This document shows, one piece after another, positions 26,170 to 35,037 of a DNA stretch of 39,205 nucleotides (the first letter of the stretch is position 1; every line of letters starts with the position of its first letter). The notes under the pieces are model-generated. The model saw only the letters and a list, made by a program, of their open reading frames with translations. It made no database searches and was not told where the DNA came from. The stretch is from Opitutales bacterium. Lineage in GTDB: Bacteria; Verrucomicrobiota; Verrucomicrobiia; Opitutales; Opitutaceae. Position numbers and translations under genes: made by a program. The DNA is taken from the NCBI GenBank assembly GCA_018700525.1, contig JABITN010000077.1:1-39205 (forward strand). Reading direction: 5' to 3'.

Positions 26170-26982
26170 ATGAGGGAGGAGATGGTTTTTATAATTAATC
26201 CCTTGTCGGGAAAAGGAGGCAAGGGACCCGTTCGGAAGCAGAAGATTGATGCGTTTATTCACAAGAAGGGATTGCGCGTTCGCTCGGGTTATTTGCGTTG
26301 GTGGTGACGGAACCATGAATGAAGTGGCTCGAGCTTTAGTGGGGACGGAGGTTTTATTCGGCCTTGTTCCGATGGGTTCGGGCAATGGGCTCGCTCGGCA
26401 CTTGGGACTTCCTCTGAAATTCGAAGACGCTCTTGGGAATGCAACGAGCAAATCAGCGCTTAGGATCGATACGGGAGTGGCGAATGGGCATCCGTTTTTC
26501 AACGTTATGGGCATTGGTTTTGATGTAGAAATCGGTACGCGATTAAACCGAACTAAAGGGCGAGAATTTGCGACTTACATCGTTGTCGGGCTCAAGACTT
26601 TTGCGTTTCATCGTTCTTCTCACTACGTGGTGGTATTCGATGGAAAGGCCTTTCCACTAAACGTCGATCTGATCCTCGTGGCCAACTCATAGCAGTATGG
26701 AAATGACGCGTACATCGCGCCGGATGCCTCCTAGGAAGACGGAAAGCTTAATTTGGTGGCAGTCGAGCCGTTCGTTTTTTTGCCGGGTTGAACTTACTTC
26801 GGCGGGTTTTCTCTAAAACGCTATACGGAAGCGCAAAGGTGCACGCTTTCTGCTCGGAAGCGTTTAAGGTTAAGCTTAGCAAGGCCGAGTATTTCCATGT
26901 CGATGGCGAGATATTGGAGTGTGATGAGGAAATCGACATTCGCGCTGGACCGAAGTCATTGCGAATGATCATACCTTCGTAG
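26170..26982 (+). pseudogene. Diacylglycerol kinase-family (LCB5/YegS-like) gene, broken several ways
   Basis: MREEMVFIINPLSGKGGKG (from ATG 26170) is the N-terminal strand of the lipid-kinase fold. At about 26275 the text jumps, in another frame, straight to VICVGGDGTMNEVARAL, the catalytic GGDGT motif, so the intervening ~30-40 residues are deleted. FGLVPMGSGNGLARHLGLP and the second domain follow. TAG codons lie at 26690 (VANS-stop-QYGND) and 26732 (APDAS-stop-EDGKLNLV). A T-run at 26768-26774 is one base short of the frame needed to continue into LNLLRRVFSKTLYGSAKVH, and that frame ends normally at 26980-26982. Four independent lesions make it certainly non-functional. Confidence 0.8.
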
Positions 26983-27041
26983 TTTTGTAGGGGGAGATTG
27001 GTTTGTGGGCGGTAGGGGATCGACCTAGCTGGCGAAGGTGT

Positions 27042-28049
27042 TTAGCCTCTTGATCGTTGTGCTAGAAAGTCGATCCATGCGGGGTGTTCGTTCATGCAGG
27101 GAATGGCGACGAATGATTCTCCTCCCGCTTCGAGGAACATCTCTTTGCCTTCCATTGCAATTTCTTCGAGGGTTTCGAGGCAATCGGAAACGAAGGCGGG
27201 CATCATGATAAGAAGCCGCTTCGTCCCGCTTTTCGCTAGCTCGGGTAAAACGGCGTCGGTGAAGGGTTCGATCCAGGGTTCACGTCCGAGGCGAGATTGG
27301 AAGGAGATTGAATATTGATCCTCGGAGATGCCGGCTCGTTTGACGAATGCCGCTGTAGTGGCGATTACTTGAGCTTTATAACAGGTGCTGTGGGCGGGGC
27401 TGCAAGTGGTGCAACAGTCTTTGACTACCTGACAGTGAGCTTTAGAGGAATCGGCTTTTGTGAGGTGCCGCACCGGGATTCCATGATAGGAAAAGAGGAG
27501 GTGATCGTATCCACTTTCCAGATGAGGCTTTGCGGATTGATAGAGTGCTTCGATGTAATCCGGTTCTTTGTAGAATGGCTGAACGGTCTCTACTGTAGCT
27601 TCTGGCATTTGCTCGCCGACTTCTTCCATGACGCGTACGACCACGGTCTCGTAGCTGGACATTGCGTAGTGCGGATAGAGTGGGATAAGTAGAATGTTGG
27701 TGATTCCCTCAGCCTTGAGATTGGCGATGGCGTTTGGAATGGAGGGTTTGCCGTAACGCATTGCCAATTCGACGTGATCGTCGATCCGTTCCTGAAGCAG
27801 GGTCTGTATGGTTTTACTTGCGACGATTAGGGGAGAGCCTTCGTCAGTCCAAACTTTTTTGTAGGCTTCGGCGGAACGCTTGGGGCGAGTAGGCAAAATG
27901 ATGCAGTTCAGGACGAATTGCTGGATCGCCTTGGGCAAGTCCAATACACGATCGTCCGAGAGGAACTCTTTCAAATAGCGACGGACATCCTTGGTGGAAG
28001 TCGAGTCGGGCGATCCTAGATTGACGAGCAATACGGCATTTTTCTGCAT
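27042..28049 (-). CDS. hemH: Ferrochelatase
   Basis: A 335-residue class II chelatase that inserts Fe2+ into protoporphyrin IX, the last step of haem synthesis. VLLVNLGSPDS is the family N-terminus. SYHGIPVRHL contains the catalytic His, YSISFQSRLGREPWIEP the second conserved block, and MMPAFVSDCLETLEEI the active-site Glu region. The Cys-rich insert KDCCTTCSPAHSTCYKAQ is like that of Bacteroidetes and proteobacterial enzymes; whether it binds an Fe-S cluster cannot be judged. The ATG start is followed at once by the first strand. It is complete. Haem made here would serve the cytochrome c fusion at the window end. Confidence 0.96.
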   Translation of the reverse strand: MQKNAVLLVNLGSPDSTSTKDVRRYLKEFLSDDRVLDLPKAIQQFVLNCIILPTRPKRSAEAYKKVWTDEGSPLIVASKTIQTLLQERIDDHVELAMRYGKPSIPNAIANLKAEGITNILLIPLYPHYAMSSYETVVVRVMEEVGEQMPEATVETVQPFYKEPDYIEALYQSAKPHLESGYDHLLFSYHGIPVRHLTKADSSKAHCQVVKDCCTTCSPAHSTCYKAQVIATTAAFVKRAGISEDQYSISFQSRLGREPWIEPFTDAVLPELAKSGTKRLLIMMPAFVSDCLETLEEIAMEGKEMFLEAGGESFVAIPCMNEHPAWIDFLAQRSRG

Positions 28050-28107
28050 TGTGTGGTGTCTATAGCCAAGCCAGTAGGGACTGTCAAATATACAGGTTGG
28101 GTAGGGC

Positions 28108-28914
28108 TTAAATTGCTCGGCTGCGGCGAAGCGCTTCTGGGGCGAAACCGACGCGCTTTAGGAACTGGCGTTCGAAGAAACTCTGATTCTCATAGCCTAG
28201 TTGAGCGCTGATTTCGTGCAAGGAGAGGTTGGTTTCGAGAACGAGACGTTTGGCTTCTTTCATCCGACGGTTGATGAGGTTTCGAATGGGTGGCTCACCG
28301 TATTGTTTGGAAAAGAGTCGGCTGAACTGCGATGGGGAAAGTCCGGACGAATCGCCGAGCTCTTCGAGGGTCCACTTGCGTCCTAGGTCCGAGTCGATTA
28401 GGGTCGAAGCTTTGGCGATGCGATCGTCGAAGCTTGGATGAGCGGCATCGGCGATCACGAGGAGAAGCATGCGGAGGGCATGATCTTGGATTTGTCGCTC
28501 GATTTCATTTTCAGGGTCCCAGGCGAGGGCGAGATTGGCGATCGCTTCGAGGCTGGCGGGAGCGCTGGTCTGGATCGGATTACGTTGAAGTTCGAGTTGA
28601 TGGTTGGGGATTGGTTCGCCGTTGGTATCCAGAATCTCAAAACGCACGGCAAATAGGGAAAGCGGATCTAGGGGATCCTGTTCCGCTTCGATTTGATCTT
28701 GGGGGGAGAAGAGGAAGCAGTATCCGGGTTTAAGCATGTGGCTTTCGCCGTTTTGCGTTAGCTTGCCCGATCCTTCGAGGATCCCCCAAATGGCGAAGTC
28801 GGGCAGTGCTGTGGCCTTCCAGCTCCAAATCGGTTCGCAGTGATAGAGAACAGGGGTTGCGGTGAGCTTTAAGTCCGCGTACTTCGATAGCCAAAACGCA
28901 TCCATTGGGGGCAT
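28108..28914 (-). CDS. AraC-family transcriptional regulator
   Basis: A 268-residue regulator with an N-terminal cupin-like sensor (FAIWGILEGSGKLTQNGESHMLKPGYCFLF) and a C-terminal double helix-turn-helix (about 175-265: WTLEELGDSSGLSPSQFSRLFSKQYGE and LSLHEISAQLGYENQSFFERQFLKRVG). Such proteins usually sense a sugar or related ligand and activate nearby genes. The ATG at 28914 and an in-frame ATG at 28905 are both possible starts. It stands between hemH and rlmF, with about 60-70 bases on each side, and is not obviously in an operon. A link with the sulfatase block 1.5 kb away is possible but not shown by sequence. Confidence 0.88.
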   Translation of the reverse strand: MPPMDAFWLSKYADLKLTATPVLYHCEPIWSWKATALPDFAIWGILEGSGKLTQNGESHMLKPGYCFLFSPQDQIEAEQDPLDPLSLFAVRFEILDTNGEPIPNHQLELQRNPIQTSAPASLEAIANLALAWDPENEIERQIQDHALRMLLLVIADAAHPSFDDRIAKASTLIDSDLGRKWTLEELGDSSGLSPSQFSRLFSKQYGEPPIRNLINRRMKEAKRLVLETNLSLHEISAQLGYENQSFFERQFLKRVGFAPEALRRSRAI

Positions 28915-28987
28915 GGAGGATGATGGCGGTTTTCAGTGGGAGGCCGCAATTGAATAATGTTAGAAGCCATGGGGCTGTCGGTCGTTG

Positions 28988-29887
28988 TCAGCTAGTGTGT
29001 TCAATCCGGCCCTGAGCTCCAAAGCTCCACGCAAGCAGACGACTGACTTTATTCCCTTGGGCCATGTTGATGACTTCGACTTGTTTAGCATCGAACCGGT
29101 TCAGTGCGCTTTTTAGGACTCGAAGGTGTTCATTTTGGGAGACCAGGCTCGTGAACCAATTCACTTGATCAGCAAATTCGACACTCTCCTCAATCATTTG
29201 AGAAATGAACGCCACCTCTCCGCCCCGGCACCAGAGCTCATTGGACTGCCCGCCGAAATTCAAAGTAGCATTGCCCTTGGCTGCGCTTCGGCCACCCAAG
29301 TTACGAACCTTGCGCTGATTAACCGCTTGCGCTGCCTTGGCAGACTCATGGAACGGCGGGTTGCACATCGTTAGATCAAAGTGATCACTCGGCCGAATGA
29401 TACCACGAAAGATGGCATCGCTATCTCTCTGTCGCACTACGCGCACATGTTTCGTCAAGCACGGATTCAGTTCAACAATCGCCCGCACCGTCTTGATTGC
29501 ATTTGGGTCGATCTCGGTCGCCACAAACGTCCAACCATAGCTCTGGCTTCCAATGATGGGGTAGATACCATTGGCCCCAGTGTCAATATCGAGCACTCTC
29601 ACCGAAGAGTCATCATCTTCATTCCCCAACAGGTCCGCGAGGTAATGAATGTAATTTGCACGACCGGGTATAGGCGGACAAAGATAACCTGCAGGAATCA
29701 TCCAGTGGGCAACCCCATAATAGTGCGCTAGCAAGGCGCGATTGAGACAGAGCACCGCAGAGGGATCGCTAAAATCGATCGTTTGATCGCCAGCTGGGTT
29801 CGGTTGAAGAAAAATCTCCAGATCGGGAAACGTTTGGCAAAGGGCAACGAAATCATATCGTCCTTGATGTAGATTGCGGGGATGCAC
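28988..29887 (-). CDS. rlmF: 23S rRNA (adenine(1618)-N6)-methyltransferase
   Basis: A 299-residue SAM-dependent rRNA methyltransferase that modifies A1618 of 23S rRNA. HPRNLHQGRYDF is the family N-terminus, VRVLDIDTGANGIYPIIG the SAM-binding loop, and LTMCNPPFHES the catalytic NPPF motif with the RlmF-specific HES. NLGGRSAAKGN and GGEVAFISQMIEESV complete the signature. It starts with GTG, since an in-frame TGA lies 33 bases upstream and no ATG intervenes. Bases here look richer in C and A than in the neighbours, a mild composition difference that might reflect transfer, but the protein is complete. Confidence 0.92.
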   Translation of the reverse strand: MHPRNLHQGRYDFVALCQTFPDLEIFLQPNPAGDQTIDFSDPSAVLCLNRALLAHYYGVAHWMIPAGYLCPPIPGRANYIHYLADLLGNEDDDSSVRVLDIDTGANGIYPIIGSQSYGWTFVATEIDPNAIKTVRAIVELNPCLTKHVRVVRQRDSDAIFRGIIRPSDHFDLTMCNPPFHESAKAAQAVNQRKVRNLGGRSAAKGNATLNFGGQSNELWCRGGEVAFISQMIEESVEFADQVNWFTSLVSQNEHLRVLKSALNRFDAKQVEVINMAQGNKVSRLLAWSFGAQGRIEHTS

Positions 29888-30352
29888 TCGACGATGATTC
29901 GAAGAAGGCAGGAGAGGTCAAACGTCGAACCCACTGAATAGCTAATCTTCATCGATTGCTGCCTTCGGGAAAACACTGCGGCGCTCTTGGCGGGCGAAGA
30001 CTGTTGTCCCAGATCTTAAGCCTGTCGAAGGGCTTCGTTGTTGATATTGGTAGCGACCTACCTCCGAGCGGCCATTCTGAACGATGGAATCGTTTAGCTA
30101 ATCTGGCAAAAATGACTATTCCGAGATCGGTCTTCACCTTTTAAATACCTCGGGGCTTTCCCAGAGGGGACATTTAAATTGAATGTAGGATTTTCGATAG
30201 CTTTGAATCGATTTAGTGCAGTCATTTAATTCAACTAGGATGAGGATGTTGGTTTTCGATAGGTTGTTGTTGATGGAAAACCTTTGCGGTGCGCTCGAGG
30301 AATTTCTACAAAAGAGGTTCTTTTTACCAATTGATCCCAATCCAATTGAATT
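29888..30352. other. Intergenic region before the sulfatase cluster
   Basis: 465 bases with no protein-like frame, between divergent rlmF and the first tandem sulfatase. It contains a CTTAAGCCTGTCGAAGGGCTTCG segment (near 30013-30035) resembling widespread intergenic repeats with the core CCTTCGACAGGC. It also holds the bipartite inverted repeat at 30140-30178 and two TTTTCGATAG decamers near 30188 and 30251. The sulfatase promoter presumably lies in the last 200 bases. Confidence 0.5.
30140..30178. promoter_or_regulatory. Bipartite inverted repeat upstream of the tandem sulfatases
   Basis: TTTAAAT (30140-30146) is the inverse of ATTTAAA (30172-30178). Nested inside, CCTCGGGG (30148-30155) pairs with CCCAGAGG (30160-30167) except for one position, around a CTTT loop. 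It lies about 175 bases upstream of the first sulfatase ATG. It could be an operator or a leader hairpin; the role is unproven. Confidence 0.35.
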
Positions 30353-31783
30353 ATGGATATGAAACGCATCAATCGAGCTTCGGTTTTTTGTTCTGCCTTT
30401 GTTTTGGCTCTAGTGTTATCATCAGCAACTGCGGGTGCGTCGCAGCCTAATATTCTCGTTATTATCGCCGACGATTGTACTCACAATGATCTACCGCTTT
30501 TTGGTGGGCAGAACGCGAAAACGCCTCGCATCGATGCTTTTGCGAAGCAGGGCTTAGTGTTTAATAAGGCGTATGTGAGCGAGGCTATGTGTCAGCCTTG
30601 TCGTTCGGAAATGTACTCCGGCCAGCATCCCATTCGCAATGGCGCTGCGTGGAATCATTCTGGAAGTCGTTTGGATACGAAAACACTCCCGCATTTCATG
30701 GAAGATTTGGGCTACCGAGTCGGGCTTGCAGGTAAGGTGCATGTTACGCCGAAGGCAGTGTTTCCGTTTGAGCGTGTTGAAGGGTTCGATATCAGTTGCG
30801 TTCGCTCGCCTACTAAAGAGCACGAAACGAATTCGATCGAACAATTCATGACGCGGGATGTCGATGAACCATTTTGTCTGGTGGTTGCTCTTGTCGAGCC
30901 GCATGTGCCTTGGGTTATGGGGGATCGCTCGCAATATCCGGACGATAAAATAAAGCTGCCCCCGTACATGGTGGATACGCCGACCACGCGAGATGCGTAC
31001 GCACGTTATTTGGCGGAGATAACGTACATGGACGGGCAAGTAGGCGAGATATTGGATACGCTGGAATCGACAGGAAAAGCGAATGAAACGTTGGTGCTAT
31101 TTACATCGGAGCAGGGAGCTCAGATTCCTGGGTGCAAGTGGACCAATTGGGATAATGGACTACACACGGCCTTGATAGCTCGCTGGCCAGGGCGTATCGA
31201 CGCAGGGTATCGTACGGACGGTATTGTGCAGTACGCGGATTTCGCTCCGACATTCGTTGAATTGGCCGGAGGCGATGCAGGCGATCATAATTTCGATGGA
31301 ACGAGTTTTCTTGGAACGCTCTTCGATTGTAAAAAGCCTCACCGCTCCTTTGCCTATGGCGTTCACAATAATATCCCAGAAGGACCTGCTTATCCCATTC
31401 GCACCGTTACGAATGGAGAATTTCGATACATTCGAAATTTGTCGCCCGATGAAATCTATATCGAAAAGCATTTGATGGGAGTTAAAGGGAATGGTGCCTT
31501 GAATAATCCCTACTGGAGCACCTGGGTTTTCGAGAGCGGACAGACGGAAGAAGCAGAGGCGATCGTGAAGCGCTATATCAAGCGTCCAGCCGAGGAGCTC
31601 TACCGTACGAGCGAAGACCCTTTCGAATTAACCAATTTGGTAGGCGATCCGCGGTATGCAGCGATTAAGGAGGAATTGAGCCGTGAGCTCGATTTGTGGA
31701 TGCACGATCAGAATGATCCCGGGATTCCAATGGATACTCGCGAGGCTCATACCGCAGCGAAGAAGGGGAAGCATATTTATTAA
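30353..31783 (+). CDS. Secreted sulfatase with CxPCR active-site motif
   Basis: A 476-residue family S1 sulfatase exported by an N-terminal signal (hydrophobic 10-25, cleavage near AGAS). NILVIIADDC gives the metal-binding Asp pair (40-41). The formylglycine motif is CQPCR (80-84): it keeps the CxPxR core but has Cys where Ser is usual. HSGSRL and GKVHVTP follow, and VLFTSEQGAQIPGCKWTNWDNGLHTALIARWPG carries the C-terminal metal/sulfate region, with SEQG replacing the common SDNG or SDHG. The substrate is unknown. It is first of three sulfatase genes in one direction, followed after about 20 bases by the next, so probably one transcript. Confidence 0.9.
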   Translation: MDMKRINRASVFCSAFVLALVLSSATAGASQPNILVIIADDCTHNDLPLFGGQNAKTPRIDAFAKQGLVFNKAYVSEAMCQPCRSEMYSGQHPIRNGAAWNHSGSRLDTKTLPHFMEDLGYRVGLAGKVHVTPKAVFPFERVEGFDISCVRSPTKEHETNSIEQFMTRDVDEPFCLVVALVEPHVPWVMGDRSQYPDDKIKLPPYMVDTPTTRDAYARYLAEITYMDGQVGEILDTLESTGKANETLVLFTSEQGAQIPGCKWTNWDNGLHTALIARWPGRIDAGYRTDGIVQYADFAPTFVELAGGDAGDHNFDGTSFLGTLFDCKKPHRSFAYGVHNNIPEGPAYPIRTVTNGEFRYIRNLSPDEIYIEKHLMGVKGNGALNNPYWSTWVFESGQTEEAEAIVKRYIKRPAEELYRTSEDPFELTNLVGDPRYAAIKEELSRELDLWMHDQNDPGIPMDTREAHTAAKKGKHIY

Positions 31784-31806
31784 CCTGGAAGTGCAGAAGC
31801 TTGAAA

Positions 31807-33477
31807 ATGATGAAATTGAAATTTCTGATCTGTTTGGCGTGTAGTTTCGTTTTATGCGGACAGGCGTTTGCGGTTGATCGACCGAATGTATTGTTGATTT
31901 TGGCTGATGATCTCGGGTATTCGGATCTTGGATGTTTTGGAGGGGAGATTGATACGCCGCATCTGGATGCGTTGGCTCGCGATGGATTACGGTATACGAG
32001 TTTCTATAATTCGGCGCGCTGTTGTCCGTCACGGGCATCACTCATCTCCGGGTTGTACCCGCACCAAACGGGAATCGGATCATTCGTACGAAAGAACAAA
32101 AAACCGCCCAATGGATTCGGGCCTGCCTATCAAGGGTTTTTAAACGATAATTGCGTGACGATTGCGGAGGTCTTGAAGGGATCAGGCTATTCGACTTGGA
32201 TGTCGGGCAAGTGGCATATGGGATCCGATCCTGGTCCGGTCGAGCGTGGGTTCGACCAATTCTTTGGATACACTCAAGCCCACTCGCATAGTCAGTGGGA
32301 TGCTGGTTTCTATAAACGGTTGCCGGGAACGGTTAAGCCGGAATTAAACTACTCCGAGGGCGAGTTTTACGCAACCGACGTATTCACTGATTACGCGCTT
32401 GAATTTCTGGACCAGGCGAGACGTCAAGAGGATACGCCCTGGTTTTTGTATTTAGCTCACTCGTCGCCTCATTTTCCCGTTCAAGCTCCGGCGGAGTTGA
32501 CGGATAAGTATATGGCTACCTACCGACGTGGTTGGGATGTTTTACGTAGCGAACGATTGGAGAGGATGAAGGCTATGGGTCTCGTCTCTGCGAATACGGA
32601 ATTGCCGCCGTTGGCAATGGTTCCGGTTGATCGGGACGATATTGCGAATGGCTATTCGGGGCAGTCGAACCCAGCGTGGGATTCGTTGCCGGCGAATCGG
32701 CGGGAGGACTTAGCGCGGCGGATGGCGATTTTCGCTGCGAGTGTCGAGCATGTCGACCGAGGGGTAGGAAAGATCGTGGATGATCTTAAGGCGAAGGAAG
32801 AGTTCGAGAACACGCTGATTCTTTTCACGAGTGACAATGGGGCTTGTTACGAGTGGGGTCCATTTGGTTTTGACGGGGTTTCGCGTCGGGGAGTGACGAC
32901 CTTGCACGAAGGCGAAGCGCTTCGGACGATGGGCTTGTCTGAGTCGCACCACTCATATGGGAGTGCATGGGCAAACCTGGGAAATACGCCATTGAGTCTC
33001 TACAAGCATTTTTGTCATGAAGGAGGTATTTCAAGTCCGCTAATCGCTCATTGGCCAGATGAGATAGACGGAGCGAATGCGATTCGAACCGATGTGTCGC
33101 ACGTTATGGATTTGATGCCTACGATTTTGGAAGCGACTGGTTCGACGTATCCGTCGCATTACAAAAGCAATGCAGTTCAGCCAATGGAGGGCGTGTCGCT
33201 TTTGAGTTCTTTTAACGGCAAGGATTTGGGCGAACGTACGATTGGGTTTGAACATCAGTTTGCTCGAGGATGGCGTAAAGGGAATTGGAAAATAACCTGG
33301 GGAAAGCGAATGCCCGAAGAAGCTGAATGGGAGCTCTACGATTTGTCGGTAGATCGAATTGAGCAAAACAATTTGGCTCAAAGCTACCCCGAAATGACTC
33401 GAGCTTTGGCATTTGAATGGGCAAATTGGGCGGAGCGTCTTGGAGTGCAAGTGAACAGTCCCGCTTCAAAAAAGTAG
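31807..33477 (+). CDS. Secreted arylsulfatase
   Basis: A 556-residue arylsulfatase-A-like enzyme. A signal peptide (KFLICLACSFVLCGQAFA) precedes RPNVLLILADDLGYSDLGCFGGEIDTPHLD, with metal ligands Asp34-Asp35. CCPSR (72-76) is the formylglycine motif, with Cys72 as the residue to be modified. SGKWHMG supplies the catalytic Lys/His, and LILFTSDNGACYEW the second metal site. GGISSPLIAHWP and the ELYDLSVDRIEQNNLA end match large planctomycete/verrucomicrobial arylsulfatases. The frame extends to a TTG at 31801, but ATG 31807 or 31810 is the better start. It is the middle gene of the sulfatase triad. Confidence 0.92.
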   Translation: MMKLKFLICLACSFVLCGQAFAVDRPNVLLILADDLGYSDLGCFGGEIDTPHLDALARDGLRYTSFYNSARCCPSRASLISGLYPHQTGIGSFVRKNKKPPNGFGPAYQGFLNDNCVTIAEVLKGSGYSTWMSGKWHMGSDPGPVERGFDQFFGYTQAHSHSQWDAGFYKRLPGTVKPELNYSEGEFYATDVFTDYALEFLDQARRQEDTPWFLYLAHSSPHFPVQAPAELTDKYMATYRRGWDVLRSERLERMKAMGLVSANTELPPLAMVPVDRDDIANGYSGQSNPAWDSLPANRREDLARRMAIFAASVEHVDRGVGKIVDDLKAKEEFENTLILFTSDNGACYEWGPFGFDGVSRRGVTTLHEGEALRTMGLSESHHSYGSAWANLGNTPLSLYKHFCHEGGISSPLIAHWPDEIDGANAIRTDVSHVMDLMPTILEATGSTYPSHYKSNAVQPMEGVSLLSSFNGKDLGERTIGFEHQFARGWRKGNWKITWGKRMPEEAEWELYDLSVDRIEQNNLAQSYPEMTRALAFEWANWAERLGVQVNSPASKK

Positions 33478-33508
33478 ATCAATCGAATTCGGAGAAAATT
33501 TATAAACC

Positions 33509-34915
33509 ATGAAAATCTTATCTATCCGCGTAATTGCTTTCTTTTTGATTACGATACTCGTTTCAATCGGAACCGTTCAAGGCGCTCGTTCAAGCGAGAA
33601 TCCCAATGTGATTATCTTTTATGTCGATGACATGGGTTATGCGGATCCGTCCTGTTTTGGGAATCCCGATATGGAGACGCCGAATATAGATCGGTTCGCC
33701 TCGGAAGGATTGAAGTTGACGAATTACTATTCGAATTCGCCGATCTGTTCTCCGTCGCGAGTGGCATTGAATACGGGACAAGCTCCGGGGCGACATAAGG
33801 TTTGGGCTCATTTCGCTTCGAAAGAGCAAAACCGCGTCCGAAATATGGTCGATTTTTTGGACCCGAGCGTTCAAACGATGGCTCGCAGTTTTAAGGCGAA
33901 TGGATACGCGACCGCGCATTTTGGGAAATGGCATATGGGGGGCGGACGAGATGTGGTCGCTCCTCTGCCTCAGGAATACGGCTTCGAGGAATCGTTGGTA
34001 ACATTCGAAGGATTGGGGGATCGGATTTTGTGGGACAAGAAAGGATTGAATGGGCAAAGCGCTAAGTTGGGTCGGGGGAATATTACGTTCGTAAAGAAGC
34101 ATGAGACGACCGGGATTTATGTGGATCGCGCGATTGATTTTATGGAGCGTCACCGTAACGAGGCTTTTTACCTCCATGTCTTTCCGAACGACGTGCATGA
34201 TGCTCATGTGCCCGATGAAGCGTGGCTTGGGAAATACGAGAAGTATTCGACTCATCCATACGTTCAGAAATTTTATGCGACCTTGGATAATATGGATCGG
34301 CAATTCGGTCGTTTAATTGATTCGGTTGATGAGATGGGCCTGAGTGAAAAGACCATGATCATATTCACGAGCGATAACGGTCCCACGGATTGGCCACGTT
34401 ATTACAAGGAAGGTTTTACGCCGCCGGGATGGACAGGTCCGTTGTACGGACGTAAGTGGAGTCTTTACGAAGGGGGAATCCGCATGCCGTTTATCGTTCG
34501 ATGGAAAGGCCAGGTTCCTGAAGGGAAAACGAATGAAACGACGATTATGGCAGCGGTGGATTTGTTTCCTTCGCTTCACGCAATGGCTGGATTGGAATTA
34601 CCGTCTGAGTGGGACTTGGATGGCCAGGATCTAAGCAAGGCGCTAGAAGGTCGCAAAATGAAGCGTAAGGAGCCTGTTTTCTGGGAATATGCGGGTAACC
34701 CAGGAATTCTAAAACCAGGTAATCCGCTTTTCGAAAGCCCGACCAATGCGATGCGCGATGGGGATTGGAAACTGTTGACCAATGACGATGGAAGCGAAAC
34801 GAAGCTGTTCAATTTGAAGCGCGATATCGGTGAATCCTCGAATTTGGCAAGGGAGTATCCTGAACGCACGGAAAGTATGAAAAAAGCGCTGCTTGATTGG
34901 CGTAACGGTTTGTAG
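33509..34915 (+). CDS. Secreted sulfatase
   Basis: A 468-residue family S1 sulfatase with a signal peptide (residues 1-25, cleavage after VQGA). NVIIFYVDDMGYADPSCFGNPDMETPNIDR holds Asp40-Asp41. CSPSR (80-84) is the classical formylglycine motif, FGKWHMGGG the Lys/His pair, and MIIFTSDNGPTDWPR the C-terminal metal site. GPLYGRKWSLYEGGIRMPFIVRWKG matches the sulfatase consensus after it. It is closer in style to N-acetylgalactosamine-6-sulfatase-like or carrageenan/fucoidan-type sulfatases than to its neighbours, so the three enzymes probably attack different positions. It is 31 bases downstream of the second sulfatase and last in the run. Confidence 0.92.
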   Translation: MKILSIRVIAFFLITILVSIGTVQGARSSENPNVIIFYVDDMGYADPSCFGNPDMETPNIDRFASEGLKLTNYYSNSPICSPSRVALNTGQAPGRHKVWAHFASKEQNRVRNMVDFLDPSVQTMARSFKANGYATAHFGKWHMGGGRDVVAPLPQEYGFEESLVTFEGLGDRILWDKKGLNGQSAKLGRGNITFVKKHETTGIYVDRAIDFMERHRNEAFYLHVFPNDVHDAHVPDEAWLGKYEKYSTHPYVQKFYATLDNMDRQFGRLIDSVDEMGLSEKTMIIFTSDNGPTDWPRYYKEGFTPPGWTGPLYGRKWSLYEGGIRMPFIVRWKGQVPEGKTNETTIMAAVDLFPSLHAMAGLELPSEWDLDGQDLSKALEGRKMKRKEPVFWEYAGNPGILKPGNPLFESPTNAMRDGDWKLLTNDDGSETKLFNLKRDIGESSNLAREYPERTESMKKALLDWRNGL

Positions 34916-34982
34916 GCCTGGATGGGAAATCGGGTTGCTGCGGTAGGACGTCCTCAGAGGCTGAATGATAAGTCGGAACTCC

Positions 34983-35037
34983 ATAGGGCCGGCCCAGGTG
35001 CGAGCTCTCTGTTGAGATCGGTTAGTTTCGGCCCTAT
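34983..35037. terminator. Long inverted repeat after the sulfatase run
   Basis: ATAGGGCCG (34983-34991) is the exact inverse of CGGCCCTAT (35029-35037), separated by 37 bases. A second small hairpin, GTCGC/GCGAC (35057-35074), follows. No T-tract is present. Position between convergent genes suggests a terminator or an intergenic repeat element. Confidence 0.35.

Noticed and set aside
3083-26734. TAG reassigned to glutamine, because several TAGs sit where Gln fits
   Set aside because: TAG is also the normal terminal codon of purE, pgsA, coaD, the slyD-like gene and two sulfatases, and the other premature stops are TAA and TGA. Frameshifts and deletions occur in the same loci.
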